64,000 nucleotides of DNA, taken from an uncultured Bacteroidales bacterium. Its GTDB lineage: Bacteria; Bacteroidota; Bacteroidia; Bacteroidales; UBA932. Positions 34,992 through 43,268 of this stretch are shown one piece after another (position 1 is the first letter of the stretch; each line of letters opens with the position of its first letter). Under the pieces are notes generated by a model, which made no database searches, was not told the DNA's origin, and was given only the letters and a program-made list of their open reading frames with translations. A program made the translations under genes and the position numbers. Where the stretch lies: the NCBI GenBank assembly GCA_944322815.1, contig CALUQB010000002.1, forward strand, positions 62,001 through 126,000, written 5' to 3'.

Positions 34992-36626
34992 ATGAAAAAT
35001 CTGCGCCGTCGGACGGAATACCTGCGTTCGGCGGCCGGAAATCATGGAAAGGAAATTCTATGTGTATGCCTGACCGGCGTCCTGTCGGTCGGGCTTTCTT
35101 TATTTTTCATCTACGTATCGAAACAGCTGATTGATACTGCCTCCGGCAATGCTGATGGAGACAGAAGCATCGGCTTTTATACGGCATTGCTGGTGATTGC
35201 CATGGCGTGCCAGCTTATATGCGATGCCGTGGACAGATGGAACAGCGTGCGCGTACAGCTGCGAACCGGAAACGACTTGCGGCACCGGGTGTTCGATAGA
35301 ATCCTGCGCAGCGAATGGAGCGGCCTGGCAGGATATCATACCGGAGATATTGTCAACAGAATAGAGCGCGATGTATCGGCAGTGGTTTCACTCCTGACTG
35401 TTTCGTTTCCGGCTGCTGCCGTGATGAGCATACAGTTTCTGGCTGCCATGTACTTTTTCATTTGTCTGGATGTCTGGCTGCCTATTATAATAGCCGGTAT
35501 CTTGCCGCTTTTCCTGCTTGGAAGCCGTTTCTATATGAAGAGGATATACCGTTATACAAGCAAGATACGTCAGACAGACAGCAGGATACAGGCTGTCATC
35601 CAGGAAAGCCTGCAACAGAGAACTGTCATAAAATCACTTGAACAGGATGACGGCCGCGTGGGAGTACTGGACGGACTGCAGGACATGTTCAAGGCGCATT
35701 TCATGGACAGGACGCGGTTTTCCGTCATATCCAGGGCTTTCGTCTCCGCCGCCTTCGCTTCAGGATATCTGGCTGCATTTCTGTGGGGTATCGCCGGACT
35801 TCATGCAGGAACAGTCACCTTCGGAGCCATGGCCGCATTCCTGCAGCTGGTGTCGAAGATACAAAGACCGGTGGCGGATATCGCGCGCTTCATCCCGGTT
35901 TTAGGTGAAGCCATGGCATCGGCAGACAGGCTTCAAGAACTGGAATCGGTTCCTCTGGAAAACAAGGAAAGACAGATAAGATTCCCGCGTACTCCAGACA
36001 TCGTCATGGAAAATATCAGCTTTATCTACCCTTACGGTTCCAAAACTGTTCTCGAAGACTTTACATGCAGGATTCCGGCCGGAAGCATGGTAGCTGTCAC
36101 CGGCAGCACAGGACGTGGAAAGACCACATTCATACGTCTGCTCCTCGCCCTGGTCAGACCCGGGAAAGGCCAGGCAAGGCTCTGTACACCGGAATTTTCC
36201 GCGGAGATTTCTCCGGAGACACGTTCGAATTTCACATATGTCCCTCAGGGCAATACCCTTTTCAGCGGCACGGTCAGGGAAAATCTCCTGATGGGGAATC
36301 CGGAAGCAAGCGAAGAAAGAATGCTGGATGCACTCCACCTCGCCGCTGCCGGTTTCGTAACGGATTTGCCGGAAGGTCTTGATACTGAAATCGGAGAACA
36401 GGCTCTCGGTCTGAGTGAAGGCCAGGCCCAGCGCATAGCGATAGCCCGTGCCCTGCTGCGCGACAGCCATATCTTCCTCCTCGATGAAGCCACCTCTGCT
36501 CTTGATGAAGCAACGGAACGGCAGCTTATGGAAAATCTGGCCTCGCGCAGGTCGGGAAAAACATTCATATTCGTCACTCACCACGCCGCCGTTTCATCGC
36601 GTTGCGACATGATCATAAGGCTTTAG
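34992..36626 (+). CDS. ABC exporter, fused membrane and ATPase domains
   Basis: 544 residues from the ATG two bases after the previous stop. Six hydrophobic helices (about 20-300), then a nucleotide-binding domain: Walker A GSTGRGKTT near 370, signature LSEGQAQR near 473, Walker B IFLLDEATSALD near 495, H-loop FVTHH. MsbA/peptide-exporter type without a C39 peptidase domain. In a Wzx/Wzy locus a second exporter is unexpected; the kinase, NTP_transf_5 protein and PqqD-like protein nearby suggest peptide or lipid cargo. A longer start at 34953 overlaps the upstream gene. Confidence 0.88.
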   Translation: MKNLRRRTEYLRSAAGNHGKEILCVCLTGVLSVGLSLFFIYVSKQLIDTASGNADGDRSIGFYTALLVIAMACQLICDAVDRWNSVRVQLRTGNDLRHRVFDRILRSEWSGLAGYHTGDIVNRIERDVSAVVSLLTVSFPAAAVMSIQFLAAMYFFICLDVWLPIIIAGILPLFLLGSRFYMKRIYRYTSKIRQTDSRIQAVIQESLQQRTVIKSLEQDDGRVGVLDGLQDMFKAHFMDRTRFSVISRAFVSAAFASGYLAAFLWGIAGLHAGTVTFGAMAAFLQLVSKIQRPVADIARFIPVLGEAMASADRLQELESVPLENKERQIRFPRTPDIVMENISFIYPYGSKTVLEDFTCRIPAGSMVAVTGSTGRGKTTFIRLLLALVRPGKGQARLCTPEFSAEISPETRSNFTYVPQGNTLFSGTVRENLLMGNPEASEERMLDALHLAAAGFVTDLPEGLDTEIGEQALGLSEGQAQRIAIARALLRDSHIFLLDEATSALDEATERQLMENLASRRSGKTFIFVTHHAAVSSRCDMIIRL

Positions 36627-36640
36627 CCCTCGACATCTCG

Positions 36641-36928
36641 TTATTCGGATATTATATTGAGGACACCTGCTCCGGCGAGTGTCCTCAATAATTTTTCCGT
36701 ATCCTTCAATGCTTCTTCAAAGGATACTTCGAATTGCCCGGCAAGTTCCCGGGCAATTTCTTCGGAAGACACGGCCCCTGCTTTCTCCTGCAATATCCCT
36801 ACTATAAAAGCCGCTGTCTCGTTCAGGATCATCATTTTCGAAAAATTCACCTGTTCGCCGCTGCCGATGAGCACTTTCTCGCCTGCAACCTCCCTGATCA
36901 GAAAATCTTTTTTTATTGATACTTTCAT
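36641..36928 (-). CDS. PqqD-like peptide-binding protein
   Basis: 95 residues, convergent with the ABC exporter gene 14 bases away. A three-strand start ('FLIREVAGEKVLIGSGEQV'), 'MMILNETAAFIVGIL' and a winged-helix end ('SSEEIARELAGQFEVSFEEALKDTEKLLRTLAGAGVL') match the PqqD fold, the RiPP recognition element that binds precursor peptides for their tailoring enzymes. ATG at 36928 is preferred to a longer start at 36976, which runs into the upstream terminator. It lies downstream of the lipoprotein gene on this strand. Confidence 0.82.
   Translation of the reverse strand: MKVSIKKDFLIREVAGEKVLIGSGEQVNFSKMMILNETAAFIVGILQEKAGAVSSEEIARELAGQFEVSFEEALKDTEKLLRTLAGAGVLNIISE
36655..36697 (+). terminator. 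Terminator of the polysaccharide/ABC operon inside the PqqD-like gene
   Basis: TATTGAGGACAC (36655-36666) pairs perfectly with 36679-36690, 12-base loop, followed by a T5 run at 36693-36697. It ends plus-strand transcription just after the ABC exporter gene and lies within the last codons of the opposite-strand PqqD-like gene. Confidence 0.8.
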
Positions 36929-36950
36929 ACTATCCCATGTATTAACGATA

Positions 36951-36990
36951 AAAAGAATGGAGTGGCTGAAAATCACTTCTGAGCCACTCC
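36951..36990 (-). terminator. Terminator between the lipoprotein and PqqD-like genes
   Basis: Reverse strand: GGAGTGGCT, 14-base loop, AGCCACTCC, then ATTCTTTTT. A 9-bp stem plus T-run, 56 bases after the lipoprotein stop and 22 bases before the PqqD-like start. PqqD expression would need read-through or its own promoter, which I could not find. Confidence 0.8.
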
Positions 36991-37045
36991 TGACAAATGT
37001 GTTGTTGTGTGTATAGTGTGTTTATTGTGAGTGTGTCTGAATTTA

Positions 37046-38410
37046 TCAGAAACTATCCGTTTCAAATATTGTGATAGCATCATCAAGGGTGAATTCACGG
37101 ACTCCCTGACTTATGTTTTTTGTAGTTACTACCGCTTCATCTCTTTCTGCAACAGAAGCTTCCCATACCGCCTTAAATTGATTTATGTCCATAAGAAGCC
37201 CAAATGTATAGAAATTATTGTTAACCGGGATAACAGCTCCTGAACCTTGCGCTCCTGTAATATTGACTTCTGTCTGTAAGGCACCGACATCACTTTTCAG
37301 CCAGTCCTCACCCGGTTCACCAGATTTATCCCAATATTTTATCAGAACATAGACATGGACTTCTTTGTCGCCACCAATAACAGGAGTAAAAAGATGATTT
37401 CCCAATGTTTTCAGTTCATGTTCATCTTCATCGTTATATGTGGTACCCGATGTAAAATATCCTTGTCCTCCATATACAGTTTGAACTGATGCAAAAGTCC
37501 TTTCAGAAAATTTGAGATATTGACTTACATCAATACTTCCATTATGAAAAGCTGTCGAGTCTCCGGACGAATAATATCCACCGTCTTCACGTTTCCCTGT
37601 AGATTCCAGAGTCTCTATATTATATTCTGCAGGAAAAGAAGGTCCGCCAATATACATTTTAATATACCATTTATCCGGTGTCGACCCCATTATTCGTTCA
37701 AATTTATCTGCATCAAGAAAATAATATGTTGCTCCCCCAAAAGAAGAACTTTGTGATGAATCATAAAAAAGGCCGACCAAATTGAATCCGGCACACGCTC
37801 GTGTCATTCGCAGACTATTATTCTGCAATAATTCATCTATGGTAAAATTATTTTGGCTTCGGTAGATTTCCTTATTTAAATCATTCTTCCGTTTATAGAA
37901 ATAATAACCTTCCCTTTCTTCTACTTGATCTGTTTCAGGATCAGAAGTATCAGGTAGTCCCCATATATCACTGGCCCACGATGAAAAATAACAAGAAGCC
38001 TCTGTATCGAGAACCAAACTTGTTTCCATAAGTTCTCGGTCTTTATCAAAAGGGATAATAGTCACAGAACCGCTTTCGTCTATCTGCACCTGATAGCGGA
38101 AACCATAACACTGGTTCCCCTGACTGCATTCGTAATAATATACTGGAAGAAGCAATTTGTTATCAGAACCTATCTCATGTAGATAAATAAATTCCGGATC
38201 ATAATTCCTGTTAAAACCGTCATTATCTGAAGTTATCCCTTTTGACTCAGGAGCTGTTGTTACTATCCTATCTACAACGTATGTGCCTGATTCCAAAATA
38301 TTATTTGTACCGTATTCTAAATTGTTTACAGGAACTTTGGAACAAGAAAAAAATAATGCTGAACAAAACAACAGACTTGACAATATGTTATTTGAATAAT
38401 TTCTCTTCAT
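37046..38410 (-). CDS. Secreted lipoprotein of unknown function
   Basis: 454 residues. Signal with lipobox LFFSC (cysteine near 23). The mature part has 'YYFYKRKND', 'YKRK'-type patches and many Tyr/Gly/Asp residues, recalling fimbrillin-like or cell-surface lipoproteins of Bacteroidales, but I recognise no defining motif. Markedly more AT-rich than both flanks, suggesting acquisition. Starts 22 bases after the stop of the 60-residue peptide gene: probably one transcript. Confidence 0.75.
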   Translation of the reverse strand: MKRNYSNNILSSLLFCSALFFSCSKVPVNNLEYGTNNILESGTYVVDRIVTTAPESKGITSDNDGFNRNYDPEFIYLHEIGSDNKLLLPVYYYECSQGNQCYGFRYQVQIDESGSVTIIPFDKDRELMETSLVLDTEASCYFSSWASDIWGLPDTSDPETDQVEEREGYYFYKRKNDLNKEIYRSQNNFTIDELLQNNSLRMTRACAGFNLVGLFYDSSQSSSFGGATYYFLDADKFERIMGSTPDKWYIKMYIGGPSFPAEYNIETLESTGKREDGGYYSSGDSTAFHNGSIDVSQYLKFSERTFASVQTVYGGQGYFTSGTTYNDEDEHELKTLGNHLFTPVIGGDKEVHVYVLIKYWDKSGEPGEDWLKSDVGALQTEVNITGAQGSGAVIPVNNNFYTFGLLMDINQFKAVWEASVAERDEAVVTTKNISQGVREFTLDDAITIFETDSF

Positions 38411-38432
38411 TTTAAATAAAATTAAAACAATA

Positions 38433-38615
38433 CTATCTTGATCCTACCCAATTCCAGTCACCCGTGAAATCATCTCTTTTTTCAGTGTTTGTTTGTGAAG
38501 TTCCTTTATCTACATCGATGCATGACTCAAAGCTGTTTACCATCACACAAACAGATTCATTGAAGTCCCATTCCGATATTTTCACATCCGGTCTGGTGTA
38601 TTTTCTTTTCTTCAT
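38433..38615 (-). CDS. Small peptide, 60 residues
   Basis: Starts MKKRKYTRPDVKISEWDF, has two cysteines in 'ESVCVMVNSFESCIDV', then an acidic/polar tail ending WNWVGSR. Short MKKKY-P-type peptides are common in Bacteroidota before surface lipoprotein genes and their role is unknown. There is no signal peptide and no double-glycine leader. Its position upstream of a PqqD-like gene makes it one candidate substrate for that protein. An ATG six bases upstream (38621) is equally possible. Confidence 0.6.
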   Translation of the reverse strand: MKKRKYTRPDVKISEWDFNESVCVMVNSFESCIDVDKGTSQTNTEKRDDFTGDWNWVGSR

Positions 38616-38649
38616 AATCATAGACGTTTTACCAATTTCTTATTCGCTG

Positions 38650-38657
38650 CAAAATTA
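38650..38657 (-). promoter_or_regulatory. -7 box for the small-peptide gene
   Basis: Reverse strand TAATTTTG, an exact TAnnTTTG, 34 bases before the peptide start. The nearest TTTG is 25 bases upstream (38683-38686), longer than the usual spacing. Confidence 0.5.
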
Positions 38658-38700
38658 AATCATTCTACTTTAAACGGTATGGCAAACGGGATTAGATTGG

Positions 38701-38735
38701 TGACAATCAGTCACTAAAGTATGACATCCGGTCAC
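38701..38735. promoter_or_regulatory. Tandem palindromic operator-like sites
   Basis: TGAC-N5-GTCA occurs twice, at 38701-38713 and 38722-38734, exactly 21 bases (two helical turns) apart; both are followed by C. They lie between the divergent -7 boxes of the small-peptide gene and gmd, the expected place for a shared regulator. Confidence 0.6.
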
Positions 38736-38763
38736 AGGACAAATTTCCGGCGAAGCCTTTACT

Positions 38764-38771
38764 TATTTTTG
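38764..38771 (+). promoter_or_regulatory. -7 box for gmd-fcl
   Basis: TATTTTTG, exact TAnnTTTG, 23 bases upstream of the gmd ATG. The -33 region is A/C-rich and does not match TTTG. Confidence 0.5.
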
Positions 38772-38794
38772 CAGGGTTTTAGAAAACGATCAAA

Positions 38795-39865
38795 ATGAAA
38801 AAGGCACTCATAACAGGAATCACGGGACAGGACGGCTCTTTCCTCGCGGAATTTCTGATAGAAAAGGGCTATGAAGTCCACGGAATACTAAGAAGAAGCT
38901 CGTCCTTCAACACCGGACGCATCGAACATCTGTATCTGGACGAGTGGGTCAGGGACATGAAAAGACAGCGTCTGGTGAATCTTCACTGGGGAGACATGAC
39001 GGACAGCAGTTCGCTCATAAGGATCATCCGGCAGATAAAGCCTGACGAGATATACAATCTCGCGGCACAGAGCCATGTGAAAGTGAGTTTCGACGTACCG
39101 GAATACACGGCTGAAACCGATGCCATAGGTACGCTGCGGATGCTCGAAGCAGTACGGATGCTCGGACTGGAGAAGAACACCCGTATCTATCAGGCATCCA
39201 CTTCGGAACTTTTCGGTCTCGTACAGGAAGTGCCGCAGAAAGAGACGACGCCTTTCTACCCGAGGTCACCATACGGCGTGGCCAAGCAGTACGGCTTCTG
39301 GATCACGAAAAACTACAGGGAGAGCTACGGGATGTTTGCGGTGAACGGGATACTTTTCAACCATGAAAGTGAACGAAGGGGCGAAAATTTCGTAACCAGG
39401 AAGATCTCGTTGGCTGCAAGCCGCATAGCTGCCGGACTTCAGGACAAGCTATATCTCGGAAATCTGGATGCCAGACGGGACTGGGGCTATGCAAAAGACT
39501 ATGTGGAGTGCATGTGGCTCATGCTCCAGCATGACACGCCTGAAGACTATGTGATAGCTACCGGGGAACAGCATACGGTCAGGGAATTCTGCACCCTGGC
39601 TTTCAGGGAGGCCGGTATCGTCCTCAGGTGGGAAGGCGCAGGAACAGAAGAGAAAGGCGTGGACGAGCTGACCGGGAAAACACTGGTCGAGGTCGATCCG
39701 AAATACTTCCGCCCTGCCGAAGTCCAGGAACTTCTCGGCGATCCGTCGAAAGCCATGAAAGAGCTTGGATGGAATCCACACAGGACTTCTTTCGGAGACC
39801 TCGTGAAAATCATGGTGAAACACGACATGGAATATGTCATGAATGTAACGTCAAATATCCGATAA
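38795..39865 (+). CDS. gmd: GDP-mannose 4,6-dehydratase
   Basis: 356 residues, extended SDR. NAD(P) loop [14 protein letters not shown] at the N-terminus, '[12 protein letters not shown]', Ser/Thr of 'QASTSELFG' and catalytic YGVAKQYGF (YxxxK). Converts GDP-mannose to GDP-4-keto-6-deoxymannose, the first step to GDP-fucose. fcl starts one base after its stop, so the two form the complete pathway and sit just downstream of the polysaccharide locus. Confidence 0.96.
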   Translation: MKKALITGITGQDGSFLAEFLIEKGYEVHGILRRSSSFNTGRIEHLYLDEWVRDMKRQRLVNLHWGDMTDSSSLIRIIRQIKPDEIYNLAAQSHVKVSFDVPEYTAETDAIGTLRMLEAVRMLGLEKNTRIYQASTSELFGLVQEVPQKETTPFYPRSPYGVAKQYGFWITKNYRESYGMFAVNGILFNHESERRGENFVTRKISLAASRIAAGLQDKLYLGNLDARRDWGYAKDYVECMWLMLQHDTPEDYVIATGEQHTVREFCTLAFREAGIVLRWEGAGTEEKGVDELTGKTLVEVDPKYFRPAEVQELLGDPSKAMKELGWNPHRTSFGDLVKIMVKHDMEYVMNVTSNIR

Positions 39866-39866
39866 C

Positions 39867-40991
39867 ATGCTGGACAGGAACTCTAGAATATACGTTGCCG
39901 GACATCGCGGACTGGTCGGTTCCGCTATCTGGAAGAATCTGGAACAGAGAGGGTTCACGAATCTCATCGGCAGGAGCCATCAGGAACTGGACCTGCTGGA
40001 CGGAGTGGCGGTCAGGAACTTTTTCGACAGGGAACGACCGGAGGCTGTCATATTGGCGGCCGCCCATGTAGGAGGCATCATGGCTAACCTGAGATACAGG
40101 GCGGACTTCATCTGGCAGAATCTCCAGATCCAGCAGAATGTCATCGGCGAAAGTTTCCGTCATGGAGTGAAGAAGCTGCTTTTTCTCGGTTCGACATGCA
40201 TATATCCCCGCGAAGCCCCGCAGCCTATGACAGAAGACTGCCTGCTGACTTCCCCGCTCGAATATACGAACGAGCCGTATGCCATAGCGAAAATAGCCGG
40301 ACTCAAAATGTGCGAGAGCTTCAACATACAGTACGGGACGGACTACATGGCAGTCATGCCGACAAATCTTTACGGACCGAATGACAACTTCCATCTCGAA
40401 AACAGTCATGTGCTTCCTGCGATGATCAGGAAGATCCATCTCTCCAAATGCCTGTATGAGAATAACTGGGAGGCAGTGAGGAAAGACCTGGACCGCAGGC
40501 CGGTCCGGAAAACGGACAGGACTGTGGACGGACATTCTTCCGAAGAGGATATCATGTCGGTCCTCGGCAGCTACGGCATCAGTGCAGGGACCGTGACATT
40601 ATGGGGGACCGGCAGTCCCATGAGGGAATTCCTGTGGAGTGAGGATATGGCTGACGCTTCAGTCCACATCCTTCTCAATGTTCGTTTCAAGGATACTTTC
40701 GATCCTTCCCGGAAAAACTCCGACGGCATCACCGAAATACGGAACTGCCATATCAATATAGGTACAGGAGAGGAAATCAGCATACGGGAAACCGCGGATA
40801 AAATCGCCAGGGAAACCGGCTTCAAGGGTGAAATCAGATGGGATGCATCGAAACCTGACGGAACGCTCCGCAAACTGACAGACGTGAACAGGCTTCACAG
40901 CCTCGGATGGCATCACAAGGTGGGAATAGACGAAGGGATCAGCCGTCTCTACAAATGGTATCTCAAAGAAAAAAATGAATATTTGAGATAG
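39867..40991 (+). CDS. fcl: GDP-L-fucose synthase
   Basis: 374 residues. 'IYVAGHRGLVGSAIWKNL' binds NADP; 'AAAHVGGIMAN', 'FLGSTCIYP' (catalytic serine) and 'NEPYAIAKIAGLKMCE' (YxxxK) are all present. Epimerises and reduces the Gmd product to GDP-L-fucose. Longer than the ~320-residue E. coli enzyme because of an insert near residues 190-235, a form common in Bacteroidales. Confidence 0.95.
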   Translation: MLDRNSRIYVAGHRGLVGSAIWKNLEQRGFTNLIGRSHQELDLLDGVAVRNFFDRERPEAVILAAAHVGGIMANLRYRADFIWQNLQIQQNVIGESFRHGVKKLLFLGSTCIYPREAPQPMTEDCLLTSPLEYTNEPYAIAKIAGLKMCESFNIQYGTDYMAVMPTNLYGPNDNFHLENSHVLPAMIRKIHLSKCLYENNWEAVRKDLDRRPVRKTDRTVDGHSSEEDIMSVLGSYGISAGTVTLWGTGSPMREFLWSEDMADASVHILLNVRFKDTFDPSRKNSDGITEIRNCHINIGTGEEISIRETADKIARETGFKGEIRWDASKPDGTLRKLTDVNRLHSLGWHHKVGIDEGISRLYKWYLKEKNEYLR

Positions 40992-40997
40992 TTTTCA

Positions 40998-41005
40998 TAT
41001 CTTTG
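40998..41005 (+). promoter_or_regulatory. -7 box for the C1 peptidase and pssA
   Basis: TATCTTTG, exact TAnnTTTG, 64 bases upstream of the peptidase start. No proper -33 element at the usual spacing. Confidence 0.5.
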
Positions 41006-41068
41006 TACGATTTGCATTCCGGTGCATTTCCGAAAGATTTGATTGTTAACATTTTTTGCATTTGCGTA

Positions 41069-42256
41069 ATGAAGAAAACTGCATTGAGTTTGGCTTTGGC
41101 CATGGCTGTATTGCCCGGGTTTGCCCAGGACAACGACAGTCCGGAGAAAAAGAAAGGCGAGTATGAATTTACCGTCATCAAGGAGAATCCTATCACTTCC
41201 ATCAAGGACCAGTATCGCTCGGGTACTTGCTGGTGCTTCTCGTCACTGTCTTTCCTCGAATCCGAAATAATAAAGGAAAAGGGAGATACCGTGGATCTTT
41301 CCGAGATGTTCGTGGTTTCCAAATCATATCATGACAGAGGTATCAAATACGTTCGTCTGGACGGCCATCTGAACTTCGCTGCAGGCAGTTCGTTCGGAGA
41401 TGTCCTTCACGTGATCAAGGATTACGGAATAGTGCCCCAGGAAGCTATGCCGGGACTGAACTACGGTACTGAAAAGCCTGAACATTTCGAGATGGACGAA
41501 GGTCTGAAAGGCTATGTGGATGCCATCGTGAAGAATCCGAACAAAGTGCTTACCACTGCATGGGTAAACGGGCTCGACGGTATTCTGGCCGCATACCTGG
41601 GAGAAATTCCCGAGTCATTCGAAGTGGACGGAGTGACATATACCCCGGAAAGCTACAGGGACTGGCTCGGAATCAATCCCGATGACTATGTATCTCTCAC
41701 TTCATTCACACACCATCCGTTCTATGAACCGTTCATCATAGAAGTCTGCGACAACTGGAGATGGGATGCGTCCTACAACCTTCCGCTGGACGAACTTATG
41801 AAAGTAATGTACAATGCCATAGAGAACGGTTATACCATAGCCTGGGGTTCCGATGTGAGCGAAGCAGGATTCACCAGGAACGGTACAGGCATCGTTCCTG
41901 ACGTGGACAGGAAACCAGATGCCGGTTCTGACCAGGAAAGATGGGTGGGAAAATCCGAAAAGAAAGAAGAAGCTCAGCCTGAAAATACCGGAGAGAAAGT
42001 CATCACTCAGGAAATGAGGCAGGACGGATATGACAGAAAGACCACTACCGATGACCACGGGATGCAGATTTACGGTCTGGCCAAGGATCAGAACGGAACG
42101 AATTTCTTCATGGTCAAGAATTCATGGGGCGATGCAGGAAAATATGACGGCATCTGGTATGTTTCCGATGCTTTCGTAAGATACAAGACCATGAATATCG
42201 TGGTGAACAAGAACGCCATTCCTAAGGATATCAGGAAGAAACTCGGCATCAAATAG
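41069..42256 (+). CDS. Secreted C1-family cysteine peptidase (bleomycin hydrolase-like)
   Basis: 395 residues from ATG at 41069, where a signal peptide begins (ending GFAQ). Papain-like triad in the order of aminopeptidase C: 'YRSGTCWCFSS' (catalytic Cys near 53), 'DDHGMQIYG' (His near 331) and 'VKNSWGD' (Asn near 351). Export to the periplasm is unlike cytosolic bleomycin hydrolases but common among Bacteroidota homologues. An upstream in-frame ATG at 41003 would bury the signal peptide. pssA follows after 7 bases. Confidence 0.9.
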   Translation: MKKTALSLALAMAVLPGFAQDNDSPEKKKGEYEFTVIKENPITSIKDQYRSGTCWCFSSLSFLESEIIKEKGDTVDLSEMFVVSKSYHDRGIKYVRLDGHLNFAAGSSFGDVLHVIKDYGIVPQEAMPGLNYGTEKPEHFEMDEGLKGYVDAIVKNPNKVLTTAWVNGLDGILAAYLGEIPESFEVDGVTYTPESYRDWLGINPDDYVSLTSFTHHPFYEPFIIEVCDNWRWDASYNLPLDELMKVMYNAIENGYTIAWGSDVSEAGFTRNGTGIVPDVDRKPDAGSDQERWVGKSEKKEEAQPENTGEKVITQEMRQDGYDRKTTTDDHGMQIYGLAKDQNGTNFFMVKNSWGDAGKYDGIWYVSDAFVRYKTMNIVVNKNAIPKDIRKKLGIK

Positions 42257-42263
42257 TTTCTGA

Positions 42264-42986
42264 ATGAATATTATCCGTCACATTCCGAATACTATCACAT
42301 CTATGAACCTCCTGTGCGGGGCCATAGGTGTGATATGTGCTTTCGAAGGGAGGCTGGACCTCTCGTTCATGTTCATGCTCGCCGCCGCCTTGTGTGACTT
42401 CTGTGACGGGCTCTGCGCCAGGATGCTGAATGCATTCTCCCCTATCGGAAAGGAACTGGACTCGCTTGCGGATCTGGTAAGTTTCGGTCTGCTGCCTGCC
42501 TTGATGTTCCATGAACTGGCGCGGGAAGCCGATGCACACTGGATACTGACATACGTTCCTCTTCTGCTTGTGGTTTTTTCCGCACTTAGACTGGCCAGAT
42601 TCAACATCGACGAGACCCAGACGGAAAATTTCAAAGGTCTCGCCACCCCTGCCTGCGCCATGATAGTCGGTTCCTTTGTCTACTATATCGACTTCAATCC
42701 GCAGAGCATGATGTCAGAGTGGCCTGGCAATCCCGGCTTCATCATACTGACCACTGCGATACTATGTGCGCTCATGGTAAGCAGGATACCAATGTTCTCG
42801 ATGAAATTCAAGAAAGGTGTGAAAGCCGAATCGCCGCAGTACAAGATGCGTATAGCTTTCATAGGTATTTTCTGCGTATGTACAGTGCTGGTAGTCCTGC
42901 TGGGGCTGAACTGGTCACTGGTCATTCTGCTGACATTCATTATCTATATCATCATGAATGTGGTGAACCTTTTTACAGCCAGATAA
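42264..42986 (+). CDS. pssA: CDP-diacylglycerol--serine O-phosphatidyltransferase
   Basis: 240 residues, about eight TM helices. CDP-alcohol phosphotransferase signature in DFCDGLCAR...GKELDSLADLVSFG, with the four aspartates that bind metal and CDP-diacylglycerol. Makes phosphatidylserine, precursor of phosphatidylethanolamine, from the CdsA product. Confidence 0.94.
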   Translation: MNIIRHIPNTITSMNLLCGAIGVICAFEGRLDLSFMFMLAAALCDFCDGLCARMLNAFSPIGKELDSLADLVSFGLLPALMFHELAREADAHWILTYVPLLLVVFSALRLARFNIDETQTENFKGLATPACAMIVGSFVYYIDFNPQSMMSEWPGNPGFIILTTAILCALMVSRIPMFSMKFKKGVKAESPQYKMRIAFIGIFCVCTVLVVLLGLNWSLVILLTFIIYIIMNVVNLFTAR

Positions 42987-43056
42987 CCGGAAGGCATGAT
43001 CACACTCAAGATCCGACCCGTCCGGGAGGATGGCTAATACGCTTGCACAGATATTG

Positions 43057-43102
43057 AAAAGAGACCGGCATGGAATCAGATTTCCTGGCCGTTCTCTTTT
43101 TT
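43057..43102 (+). terminator. Terminator after pssA
   Basis: AAAGAGAcCGGC (43058-43069) pairs with GCCGtTCTCTTT (43088-43099), one mismatch, followed by Ts to 43102. An A-run on the 5' side makes it potentially bidirectional. The loop contains the stop codon of the frameshifted gene on the other strand (43076-43078). Confidence 0.82.
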
Positions 43103-43268
43103 ATCTTCATGTCTGTATATCCTGTAACCTATCATGGCAACGGCGATGGACATGAGGGGTGATATCAGATTGAAAAGGCAGCACGGAAGTGATCATCATA
43201 TAGCGGAGTACCACTACCAGCACTATGAACGGGATAGTGGATACTGCCCATGAAGGAGTCCGCGGCAT
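43076..43268 (-). pseudogene. Small membrane protein gene with an apparent frameshift
   Basis: The start overlaps the rubrerythrin stop as TGATG, implying translational coupling. The first frame encodes a 32-residue hydrophobic segment ('STIPFIVLVVVLRYMMITSVLPF') then turns into non-hydrophobic sequence and stops at 43108. Dropping one T from the TTTT run near 43174 restores a second hydrophobic segment ('FNLISPLMSIAVAMIGYRIYRH') and a charged tail, stopping at 43076-43078 inside the pssA terminator loop. The result is a two-TM protein of about 64 residues. Either a real frameshift or a one-base sequencing error; no known family recognised. Confidence 0.6.

Noticed and set aside
42987..43056. 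Possible small ORF after pssA on the plus strand
   Set aside because: No start with coding character; the stretch leads straight into the pssA terminator.
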